Origin: Aphrocallistes beatrix
Taxonomy: Eukaryota; Porifera; Hexactinellida; Sceptrulophora; Aphrocallistidae
Reading direction: 5' to 3'
Assembly: GCA_963281255.1 (NCBI GenBank)
Contig: OY725489.1
Coordinates: forward strand, 2,294,001 to 2,358,000
Length of the DNA stretch: 64,000 bases
Positions 55,267 to 64,000 of this stretch are shown here, piece after piece (position 1 is the stretch's first letter; each line of letters opens with the position of its first letter). Under the pieces are notes generated by a model. The model ran no database searches. It was given only the letters and a program-made list of their open reading frames with translations, and had not been told where the DNA came from. The position numbers were made by a program, and so were the translations under genes.

Positions 55267-55740
55267 ATTTTCTAGAGCTCGATTTTTATCATTCATCATA
55301 GAAAGATTAGAAAAGGGATGGTAAAGAGTTTACTATAAACTTGGGACTTAATCTTCATCCGTTTTATATTTAGGATGAATCAAATTATTTATAATAAACA
55401 CTCGAATACAATCGCTAAAAATCAATTTAGTTCATTTATCCATGGTTCAACCACGAATGACGAAAAAGTAAAAATATTTTCAGAAGTTATATGTTATTAT
55501 CCATGGTCAAGAATGATTCGGATGTCATATGCATTCTGTAAATGAAAATAATTGAGATACTGCCATTCAAGAACATAGGCTCCTGAGACTGGTGGCAGGT
55601 CCAGCTGCAGCCGGACAAATGTTTGCCCCAAGTTACTTCATAGTCACACTAGTGCTTATATCGATCGAAGCGTTGATCGAAATGGATTCTGCAGCTGAAT
55701 GTGTTGGCGAGACTCACACGGACAGTCTTTTTAGATTCCT

Positions 55741-55960
55741 GTGTTCCATCCATCCAGGAGCTACGCGTTTCCTGTGCTTATGTTTGGAACCCAGGGAGAG
55801 AAACGTTCGTTTAGAGCTGAGTGGAGTACGACTGGCATCAATACGATCGCCTTGCCGATGCTGCTTTCTAACCTTTGTACGCTAGGACCAAGCGCGATCC
55901 TGCATTCAGCAAAAGATACTATAACGACTGAAAGGCTGCTACTCCCGGGTTCAACACACA
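55741..55960 (+). pseudogene. TTF-type zinc-finger / hAT N-terminal fragment
   Basis: The frame reads GTQGEKRSFRAEW, then in the next frame RYDWHQYDRLADAAF. This resembles the segment before the TTF-type zinc finger of ZMYM/hAT-related proteins. The cysteine residues of the finger are not convincing. A frameshift lies at about 55830. Assignment is tentative. Confidence 0.35.
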
Positions 55961-56079
55961 CTTGGCTACTCGATGTCTCAAAGATGCTATTGGAGGGAGG
56001 GCATGGGAGATGGAAGAGAAGAAAGGAAGTAATTATTAGTATTTTATATCAATGCAAATATAAATTACCGTATACGTAA

Positions 56080-57200
56080 ATCGAATAGTAGCCCCCCTCG
56101 AAATATCATAAGCTAATCAGGCATGGAACTATTCGGTGCGACCCTGGAATTTTTGGGGTGGCGTCCCCATTTTGGTTACTCTTCGCCGGACACGCGGCAC
56201 CAGGGAAATTACGACACCTCTAGGATAATATTTCGCACCTGGAATTTTGTGATGAGTAGTGTGCTAGAAAATAATCATCCGCCTGAAGGTCTGTCCCATG
56301 TCTGACTGCCTTGATTATACATTCTATTTTACAATATTTTGATTATGTAGTGTTTTTGTTAACTCATAACAGCAACTGTGTTTTGTTAGTTTGCCGGCGT
56401 CAGTGGTTTCAGGGTAACGCACCTTCAATGTTTTGAAGCAAAAAATTAAAACCGTTCAACTATGCGATAAGAACATTTAAATGGGCTGGCCATGCTTGAT
56501 ATCAAAGATGTTATACGAGAATTTGATTTTCTTCATTAATTATTAATGCATCACAGAAAAAAGCTAGAAAAGTATTCATAAATTTGTGAAAGTGACCAAT
56601 ATTTGGCACCTGTAGGGACTCTTCTGAAAGTGTTTATTTTTCCAGGGCGACGAAGTGTCCATTAGCCGCGCTACAAATTAAACATTAAAGTTTGTACTTT
56701 CATCAATGTGTAAGGTATTGATAATCGACTCTAGGCGTCGTCGTATTTCACACAGAAATAATTTACCTGTGCCCTAGCAAGCTTCAATCCATAGCTACGC
56801 CACTGCCCATCCATATACAGTACTTGTATTTGGACTCCTTAGGTAATTCTCCACTGATACCACAATATTTTGCAGTCAAAAACACACCAATGCTGTTATA
56901 CGTACAATTGTCCTTTCACCACAAATCTACCCACCTATATACAAATGTCACACTACTTCCCTACACAACCATTTCACTAAACTTGTACAATGACTTGTCT
57001 GCGCCCAAATGTCGAAATTTCATCATACGAATCATAAGTATCTGCTTTGTTTCAATGACTTCGCTCAAAAACTATATTATCATCAAGTATATATTGTGCT
57101 TGAATAGTTGTATTCATCTAGCTAGTTTATCGTCGACTTTAATCGTCGACCTTTGTTTACACTATTTATATACAGGAAAAAAATTCCAAAATATGTTAGA
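56080..57200. other. No recognised gene
   Basis: Contains GGAATTTT-type duplicated segments near 56130-56250 and no conserved frame. Confidence 0.45.
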
Positions 57201-57204
57201 TTGA

Positions 57205-57270
57205 CTGACTCCAGGCGCCCACCCAGTGTCCGCAAGTCGCGCAGCGCAAGCAAGCGAAGCGTGCTTGTTC
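57205..57270 (-). repeat. Isolated GC core (minus orientation)
   Basis: CAGTGTCCGCAAGTCGCGCA, then GCGCAAGCAAGCGAAGCG. No body sequence accompanies it. Confidence 0.75.
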
Positions 57271-57514
57271 GAAGATAAATGTGTTACGCCCTAATCTGTA
57301 GCTACCAATCAAGCCGATGTAGATAAATCAAGAGCACAATTAAGAACGGTAGAATTATCAAGTTTAGACAATTAACAATAAGTGAATACGTTGGTAAGAT
57401 CTACTAGCCTACAACTTGAATATATAAGTCTACGGATCCTAATCGACGTGGGAGGTAAACTAAAACTGAACTAAGCTAAATTATAAATAACCTATTACAT
57501 CACTTCCCCTTCCA

Positions 57515-58130
57515 TCAATCTCGGTTGTAGCTGTCGTCCGACGGCTCGTTAGACCATTGTGCTTCTAGGAATTTCCTGGATGGTTTTCTCATCTCCGACT
57601 CACGTAGAGGCACATCTGTGGGCTCCGTACCACTGAGTTCGAATTCATCTGGGATGTCTGATTCATATTCCTCGCTCTCTGTTACGTCTGTTGAATACCT
57701 TTCTTGGTCTCTCGTCTCGGTTGAAGGGCGAACGTGACTCTCCGTAAGAATTACTGGCAATTGGCCTGGATCGGGAATAAATCTCTTACATCGGTTCAAA
57801 TGTACCCATTTCTCGACCTTTCTACCCTTTGTGTCCTCCTGTTGGATCAGTACATTCGGCCCTTTTCTTCCAGAACCGGATAGGAGCCTTTGAAATGTGG
57901 GTCTAAACCGCTCTTCCTGTTATGTTTCTTTAAGAGAATTAAGTTTCCCGCCCCTGATCCAGACTCGCTTTTGCCCTTATCGTAAGCTCTTTTCATCCTA
58001 TCTCGCGCCATTTCAAGGTTTTCTTCTGCTTCCTCGTTCACACATCCTCCCATCAGCTCCATCTCCCTTATCTACTCTAGAACCGAGTAATAGTGGCCAT
58101 GTGTCTCGACGTCTAATGCAGCTAATGAGA
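57515..58130 (-). pseudogene. Gypsy-type integrase C-terminus
   Basis: The minus strand from about 58090 reads EMARDRMKRAYDKGKSE, then GNLILLKKHNRKSG and LDPHFKGSYPVLE, then PNVLIQQEDTKGRKVEK and HLNRCKRFIPDPGQLP, then an acidic tail to 57515. This is the integrase C-terminal region of Gypsy/BEL-type polyproteins with the GPYPV-like motif (here GSYPV). A frameshift lies at about 57845. The core integrase domain is not present upstream. It is a truncated retrotransposon end, not related to the Gypsy fragment at 22.6-24.1 kb by continuity. Confidence 0.85.
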
Positions 58131-58751
58131 GTGGTTTGGGATCTACCTCGAACATAATCCGGTACTCATCCAACTTTTTATCATATAATATAACAGCTGC
58201 TTTGATTAGCTAAATTTGGCATTATTATTACACTCACATTCTACAGCCCTGAGCGAATATTCTTATGGCCAATGGAAGATCGAGTCCAAGACTTGACTGT
58301 AGCGGTGAGAAGATGCAAGAGAACCAGCAGAACCTGTGGCAAGAGAAAAGCTACCATGAGACAGCTACACTTTTCACACGAGTCCCAGTCCAGTTGCGAT
58401 GCATGTGATGGAGCTGGAATCTATCAAAGATGAGCATAGAGAGGACTATGATAAGCATATCACATGTTGGGAATTATCTTGTTTATTTCACTAGTTATGT
58501 TAGTAATGTAAAATTATTATTGAGGTACTGTAAGTTGAAATTTTCTTTAAACTTTACACACTTCGAGGCCAGTTTAGAAGCTATCTTAGACTTCGCAAAC
58601 ACATTCTACTAATTTTGGTGTTATAAAATGGGATACCGACATTTCGTTACACGACACTTCGCTACTAATTTGGTGGGTTATTAAAGTTACTATACGATTT
58701 TCAATCCGGCACTTCTCGACACAATTGTGCCACTATGTGCCTTTCAATTAT
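58131..58751. other. No recognised gene
   Basis: AT-rich. ACATTTCGTTACACGACACT near 58640 slightly resembles the MULE subterminal repeat motif (CGACAATTCG). It is insufficient for a call. Confidence 0.4.
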
Positions 58752-58885
58752 CACTTAAGTCCCAAGTTTATAGTAAACTCTTTACCATCCCTTTTTTTAT
58801 TCTTTCTATGATGAATAATAATAAAAATCGAGCTCTAGAAAATTTATTGTGCTACACAAATAATGGAATAGCAAACGGCAGCGTC
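58752..58885 (-). repeat. Harbinger 3-prime fragment, inverted relative to 54469-55390
   Basis: Inverse of about 55228-55350. It shares CCCAAGTTTATAGTAAACTC, AATTTATTGTGCTACACAAA and GGAATAG.AAACGGCAGCG. It carries the last codons of the same transposase frame and the untranslated end. Confidence 0.8.
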
Positions 58886-58889
58886 AAAA

Positions 58890-59658
58890 GATTTATCAAC
58901 TTATTCTTACAAACTTGACACCATCGGAAAGATGTAAATGTTTTTGAACAACTTGAACATTTCCTCGATCCTAACCAGAATTTTCGCAATTTCAATTTAA
59001 ACTCAAATTTCTAAAGATATTTATCTTCTGTTAAATTGTTATAATATTTCTTATCAAAATACTTTATGTAATGCAGAACTCAAATTCGGGAAGATGTTAC
59101 TAATAGAAAAACCTCGTGATGAATTTTTTTGCTTATAACGAATTCATTGATTCGTACTTGATAGATCAGATTGAACAAGTGATATAGAATTTCTTTCTTG
59201 GATAATTTTTAAAAAATTCCCTTTTATCTTTTTTATATTAATTGCTATTTAATGATCAAATTGATTGAGCATAAGATATAGCACACTATTATTGTTGCCA
59301 TCCGAATATAATAATCTTTGATAATATGAACTTTGTAGATTCAAATTTTCATCACATTCGGGGATAGTTTGCTTTATATGAAGTAAATTCTATTTAACAT
59401 GACCCTAATATTTCTACTACAGCTCAGATTTCATTAATGTAACTCTAGACACAATTCAACAATCCTTAGTAGAGAAACAGAAAGCGACGTATTGTTTCTT
59501 TGATATCCCCAGGCGCCCACTGACATTGAGTATCGAAAAATTAAAATTTGCGTGACAAATAACTCCCACATTCAGAATTTTTATTCAAATTTTGTGGGAT
59601 TTGAGTTGGATAGTTTGGATGCTTGCTTTGCTATGGTATAGGAATTTAAATTGAATTA
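58890..59658. other. No recognised gene
   Basis: AT-rich DNA with no coding motif or repeat recognised. CCAGGCGCCCACTGACA at about 59510 resembles the flank of the GC core but lacks the core. Confidence 0.45.
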
Positions 59659-59700
59659 CAGTCAGGGTCGCTTATTATGAACCACCAGGGGACAATAAAT
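59659..59700. repeat. Solo terminus of Tigger-like MITE
   Basis: CAGTCAGGGTCGCTTATTAT after TA at 59657-59658. It is identical in sequence to the terminus at 213 (inverted). No second end is seen. Confidence 0.6.
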
Positions 59701-59811
59701 TATTTTCTTAATTTAGAATATATTACGCCAAGGCTGGATTCGGTTAACCGCCGTCAATCTCTTTTAAGGGTTGAAGGGTTGAGGAAATCTTAGACGGTTA
59801 ACCAATCTGCA

Positions 59812-60905
59812 CTTTGTGTCCGCCGGAGGTTCCCTTCGGTAGCTTGGGGTCACATTGGTTAATTATAAGGGAGATAACACCTCTAAATACGTCTGTCCTA
59901 CTGTTATATTCGATATCGCACCAAAAATCACAAAATTTGTCAATTTTTTAAATTTTGATGTCTAATGATAACGTCATAACAGAGTGATGAGTGATTATTT
60001 TTTGATGATAGTTGTATCATATGTGAAATACGTATATTAATATACATATTGTATTAAAATTTCAGCCTTTTCTCACTTAAAATGGCTTATGGGTGAAAAG
60101 TGAAATTTCTAATTATAAAAAGCCTGCAGGGTTGGGTTTTGTCCGTCCAAAACAGGTTTTGGATAGGGCAGTGGACAAAACCTGGTTTTAACCGGTTAAA
60201 ACCGGACAAAACTGGACAAAACCTAATTGAAACTGTAAATCATTGCAGTGGGTACGAAACAGTTTAGGATGGAAAGAGAGCGAGGACAATGAATGGATTT
60301 TCTTGCTGACTCCTGTTTATTACCATAACTATATTTTGTATTCGATTTATCATGGAAGACACGAACAACATTTGGACAAAACCTGGACAAAACTTGGATA
60401 TAACCTGGACAAAACTTGGATATAACCTGGACAAAACTTGGACAAAACCTGGACAAAACTTGGACAAAACCTGGACAAAACTTGGACAAAACTTGGACAT
60501 AACCAAATATAGTCTGAATCGTTTTGCTTTATCATTATAAGTTATAATGATAGGTTTTGTCCAAGTTTAGTCCAAGTTTTGTCCAGGTTTTGTCCAAGTT
60601 TTGTCCAGGTTTTGTCCAAGTTTTGTCCAAGTTTTGTCCAGGTTTTGTCCAGGTTTTGTCCAGTTTTGTCCAGTTTTGTCCAGTTTTGTCCAGTTTTGTC
60701 CACCCAAGAGGTTTTGGACAGGACGGTTTTAACCTGGTTAAAACCACTAGGTTTTGTCCAAGTGGACAAAACCTGCCAACCCTGTAAAAAGGTGATAATG
60801 ACATCATAATTCCATGATGAGTCGACATTTTGGTCTGAGCAAAGAACTTAGTGGAGCCATAGCCAAAAGACTCCCACATACAAAAAATTTGCTTTCTGTA
60901 CCTTG
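59812..60905 (+). repeat. GC-core repeat unit split by a MITE
   Basis: A plus-oriented unit, 59812-60115 and 60785-60905, beginning at CTTTGTGTCCGCCGGAGGTT. It is interrupted by 60124-60784. CRE and AP-1 motifs are mutated in this copy (GATAACGTCATAA, GATGAGTGATTA). Confidence 0.75.
60124..60784. mobile_element. hAT-like MITE with GGACAAAAC tandem arrays
   Basis: The termini contain CAGGGTTGG and its inverse, CCAACCCTG. An 8-bp direct repeat TAAAAAG(C/G) lies at 60116-60123 and 60785-60792. The same site without insert occurs at about 42140-42170 in a paralogous repeat. The interior is two inverted arrays of CTTGGACAAAAC/CCTGGACAAAAC units (60160-60505 and 60540-60780). Repetitive frames rich in FCPGFVQVLSK are artefacts. 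Confidence 0.88.
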
Positions 60906-60934
60906 CAGCTTCTTCAATCAAATTTGGTGATTTT

Positions 60935-61066
60935 TCGTGCGATAGATATTATAACTGTAGGAGTCGGACAGACGTATTTAGAGATGTATCTCCTTTAAAG
61001 TTAATCCTTCGGCGGACACAAAGTGTCCGCCAGCTGCGCAACGCAAGCAAGCGAAGCGCGCTTGTA
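60935..61066 (-). repeat. GC-core repeat, 3-prime part (minus orientation)
   Basis: GGCGGACACAAAGTGTCCGCC hairpin and CGCAACGCAAGCAAGCGAAG core, followed by a TATATA run to 61090. Confidence 0.8.
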
Positions 61067-61117
61067 TATAGTATATATATATATATATATTCGAGTTTTA
61101 ATAGTAAGGATTATTGC

Positions 61118-61425
61118 TATACAAGCGCGCTTCGCTTGCTTGCGCTGCGCGGCTGCCGGACAATTTGTGTCCGCCAGTTTGCCAGATACTCACTTCGGTC
61201 GCCTAGGGTCACCATTGATTAATTATATGGGAAATAACATCTCTAAATCCGTCTGTCCTACTCTTATAAATGATATAGCACGAAAAATCACAAAATTTGT
61301 CAATTTTTCAATTTTTGATGCGTAATGATGACGTCATAACAGGGTGATGATTCATCATTTTTGATGATAGTTGAATCATATGTGAGGTATGTTAGTATAC
61401 AGATTCTATTAAAATTTCAGCCTTC
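61118..61425 (+). repeat. GC-core repeat (plus orientation)
   Basis: It begins ACAAGCGCGCTTCGCTTGCT. It has TGACGTCA at about 61329 and GATGATTCATCATTT. It faces the minus-oriented copy immediately to its left across a TATATA/ATCGAGTTTTAAT spacer. Confidence 0.85.
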
Positions 61426-61566
61426 TATCGACAGAATAAAAACGATTAGACAAGAATACCCCAATTTCTACTGTATTATGAATACAAATCCTTGGTTGAT
61501 TTATGTAATATAATATATACGTATTTAAATATATACTAATATACTGAATATGTTTTGTTTTGAATA

Positions 61567-61732
61567 CAGTAGCCTCATTAGAGTACGAACACGGATAAGA
61601 GGTAACTCCGGATAAGGAGTACACTTCTTAAATCCCCTATATGCTAAGTACACATAAAATACTTTGGTTAGTCGAATTCCGGATAGACGAACACATTTTA
61701 ATGGTCCCTTGGTGTACGTCCTAAGTCGACTG
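61567..61732. mobile_element. TA-flanked MITE
   Basis: TA is at 61565-61566 and 61733-61734. It ends CAGTAGCC and GTCGACTG, with internal GGATAAG/GGATAGACGAAC blocks resembling Tigger subterminal sequences. The termini are only weakly inverted. Confidence 0.5.
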
Positions 61733-62276
61733 TATCACATTCTACTTCAAAAGTATAATATAAACCAGTAGCCAGAGTTGCGACGCTCCACAATAATTAC
61801 AGACCGGACCGGATAGAACCTGACACCTTTGACCTCTTATTATTCCCATTGAAAAAAGAAAGTAGTCCTGTTGGGATTTATTGTTATTTTACATTCAAAT
61901 TTGTATATAGCAAAACAATTGGAGCGATTCTTTAGGAAAAAATCGCATGAAGAATATTGTTCGCATTTATAATTTCAATATTTTTATTAATTAGATTATC
62001 ACAAAAGTCTATTTTTGCTATTTCATGTCTACGATTGGATAGATAGGGACCAGTAATAATCACGAACCGGCCAGTTCCGGTCTAAATCGCAAATCTGCCA
62101 GCAGCCTAATTCCCGGACGCTCTCGGGTGGAGAGCACCTGGTCACAGCATTTAAGATTCCCACAGGTTCTCTTCAAAATTATTTATAGAGAAAAAGATAA
62201 AATACTAGTGAGGCTCTTTTGGTATTCTTACTTACTTTAAGGATAAATTGTACCCTCAGAGCATACATAGATTAAC

Positions 62277-62590
62277 AAAAGTTAGAAGAATTAAAAATGT
62301 TGGTCGACAAACCGATAGTGCAGCTCCAGGTAGTGACACAATGTAATATTCACAATATTAATGTAATATTCACAATATTAATGTAAAATTCACAATATTA
62401 CATTTAAAGTGTGAAAATCGTATTCTGCATATTAAAATATCTTATATTGGCCGTTGAGAACTCGCTTTTAACTCAAAATAATAATTTTTCAAAAGGTGTA
62501 AAATATGCATAAATACATATGCTAATAACTCACGAAAGATACTCCGTCCATGCCATAAGGGCATCTCCCTATAGGAGCTGCACTAAAAAT
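62277..62590. repeat. Unclassified repeat shared with the mariner interior
   Basis: Matches 18655-18860 in inverted order: AACCGATAGTGCAGCT near 62310 and AGGGCATCTCCCTATAGGAG near 62558. A tandem array lies within. Confidence 0.45.
62338..62402. repeat. 20-bp tandem repeat, three copies
   Basis: Unit AATGTAATATTCACAATATT, with one substitution in the last copy. Confidence 0.9.
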
Positions 62591-62900
62591 CACAATCTTC
62601 CCCCCAGCGGCATCCTGCTGCTGTGCCGCACTTGTATTGTTTTGAGAACTCTCATTTCTAATGCATGCTTTATTGAACGGACGGTGTCGAACGCACGTCT
62701 GCGTGATCTTGGAAAAATAGTATTATTATAATAAAATTTAATCATATTTTCACACCTTTTTATGTAAACGAATATTTTCTGATTGAAAGAAATCTCAATG
62801 GTTAATAAGCCTGTAATTTAGTAAAAGTAGATTTCGATATTCGCACTTATAAAATGGTAATATCAAAATTGAATGGTGTAATAGCAAATATCAATATGTA

Positions 62901-63073
62901 CAATCAGGGTCGCTTATTATGAACAAACCTCCCTCTGTGTCCCAATTTTGGCCGGTTCCTTAGAATTTCTATTATTTCGATTTTACTATGTATGACTCTC
63001 TCTCTCTATTGTCTCTCTATTGTGAAAATATTTTGGGTCCCCATGCAGTTCATAATGAAATGCGACCCTGACT
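62901..63073. mobile_element. Tigger-like MITE, complete
   Basis: It begins CAATCAGGGTCGCTTATTAT after TA and ends with ATGCGACCCTGACT before TA. No coding sequence. Same family as 34-213 and 59659. Confidence 0.75.
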
Positions 63074-63239
63074 TATTTTTACAACTTCGATACTATTATT
63101 GACTGTTTTTGTGGTGCTTTTCTATCGGTATGTCGACTGATATTTTTTAATATTAGTAACGCAGTTGCAAATTCTCTGGGGATATATTGATGCATAGATA
63201 TTTAATATAGTATAAATGGACAAACAAGTATATCATACA

Positions 63240-63428
63240 CAGTTGACTCCGCTTAATAGGGTCACATCGGTCAGGGTACATTTTGACCCGATTAAGCGGA
63301 GAACTCTATTAACCGAAAATATTTTTTTATTAGCCTCAATGTGTGAGAGCTATTCCGGTCCTGCCAAAAGTGACCCGATTAAGCGGCTGACCCGTTTAAA
63401 CAGTGACCCTGTTAAGCGGAGTCGACTG
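63240..63428. mobile_element. Tigger-like MITE, TA-flanked
   Basis: The termini are CAGTTGACTCCGCTTAATAG and the inverse TTAAGCGGAGTCGACTG, with TA at 63429-63430. Internal inverted GACCCGATTAAGCGG blocks occur. Relative of 42386-42555. Confidence 0.8.
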
Positions 63429-63484
63429 TATTATAATGGAAGCATGCTACAACAGAAACTATTGTTATACAGGTTCTACACAGG

Positions 63485-63850
63485 ACTCGAATTCCGAGTC
63501 ACATTTCCTACAGATATAAGGATCATCTCCCACGTCCTTTAGACTGGTATTGACGCATCCACAGTGAAACCATCTCAGGTAGAACTCACAACCTAACCAG
63601 TCATCATTCGCCCTCTTTCACCTGGTTGGGCAGTCGTATTGTTCACATTCCTCGCAAACTGTTTCATATTCATCTGGGTTAACACTCGTGGAAGGTAATT
63701 CTTTCATGGCAACAGATGAGAGCTCAGTACCAAAACCTCATTGTCAGACCCACTTGACTCCATGCTAGATTCAAAATCACCCGGAATGCAAACCTTCGGG
63801 AGATCTGCGCTGCAGAATGTGGAAATAGTTTCTTGTTCTGAAGAAGACAT
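63485..63850 (-). pseudogene. PHD-finger protein fragment, frameshifted
   Basis: On the minus strand an ATG at 63850 opens a short acidic N-terminus (MSSSEQETIST). A frameshift near 63725 leads to a PHD-like zinc finger in another frame: VCEECEQYDCP, then DDWLGCEFYLRWFHCGCV, then DPYICRKC (about 63670-63500). A stop interrupts it near 63615. Spacing fits a C4HC3 finger with one substituted ligand. It could be the 3-prime end of a DNA transposon gene, since two Mutator-like genes here end in a PHD finger, or a fragment of a nuclear protein. The frame continues to the window edge region without other domains. Confidence 0.55.
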
Positions 63851-64000
63851 TTTTTGAATTTGTTATGACATTAATTATTTCCTTACTTATACTGATTCAG
63901 TGTAACTCGTTAATTAACTACAGCTGTAGTGCCCATAATTGTTCCACCTCACAGACTAATCAGGACCGGCGGCATCGGGGGGTGTCCTGGGTGTCCAGAC

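Noticed and set aside
55592-55885. 97-residue frame starting MAGPAAAGQ as a gene
   Set aside because: It is out of frame with the zinc-finger-like homology in the same place and has no motif of its own.
60160-60780. Overlapping ORFs with repeated FCPGFVQVLSK-like and WTKPGQNLDK-like peptides
   Set aside because: They are translations of GGACAAAAC tandem arrays, present in several frames and both strands. There is no gene support.

Overview
This is a eukaryotic, strongly AT-rich, repeat-dominated window. The mix of transposon families points to an invertebrate metazoan: piggyBac, MULE, Mutator-like transposase with a PHD finger, ZMYM1-like hAT, Harbinger, mariner/Tc1, Ginger-type integrases, Ty3/Gypsy, and a tRNA-derived SINE. 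I cannot resolve the lineage. I find no convincing host gene, rRNA, tRNA gene, CRISPR array or prokaryotic operon. Nearly every coding signal is a transposase, integrase, reverse transcriptase or accessory gene, most of them broken.

Layout: 0-1.4 kb holds a MITE and a dead piggyBac. 2.1-4.3 kb holds a small inverted-repeat element with an 80-residue ORF, a GC-core repeat and a TTAA-flanked element. 4.6-6.1 kb is a Mutator/PHD relic. 6.4-7.1 kb is a miniature MULE with a perfect 9-bp target duplication. 8.7-9.6 kb is an integrase relic. 10.1 kb carries a second copy of the 80-residue ORF. 11.2-14.3 kb holds two opposed hAT relics. 14.5-20.9 kb is a composite element with inverted termini, a 45-copy satellite, an inverted duplication and an integrase gene split by a mariner. 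21-25.3 kb holds Tc1, GC-core repeats, Gypsy and MULE relics. 27.5-30.6 kb is a long Mutator-like/PHD gene carrying a MITE. 31.3-36.4 kb holds TTAA-flanked and palindromic elements. 36.5-39.4 kb holds a SINE, repeats and a coiled-coil ORF. 39.4-47.8 kb is one piggyBac gene split by about 6 kb of nested insertions. 48.9-54.1 kb is the best-preserved element. 54.5-55.3 kb is a Harbinger transposase. The rest is Gypsy integrase, GC-core repeats, MITEs and a PHD-like fragment.

The strongest system is the 5.26-kb DNA transposon at 48867-54129. It has about 250-bp inverted termini and two multi-exon genes on the + strand. One is a DD35E integrase (Ginger-like, with an HHCC-type zinc-binding N-terminus and a conserved C-terminal domain). 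The other carries an OTU-type cysteine protease domain. Relics of the same integrase (8.7-9.6 kb) and of an OTU-like segment (26.9 kb) lie elsewhere in the window. Other notable items are two copies of an 80-residue coiled-coil/membrane micro-ORF, a dispersed repeat with a GC-rich core plus CRE- and AP-1-like palindromes, and several nested insertions whose empty sites are preserved in paralogous copies here.

All calls come from reading the sequence by eye. Family names rest on remembered motifs, not on database searches.
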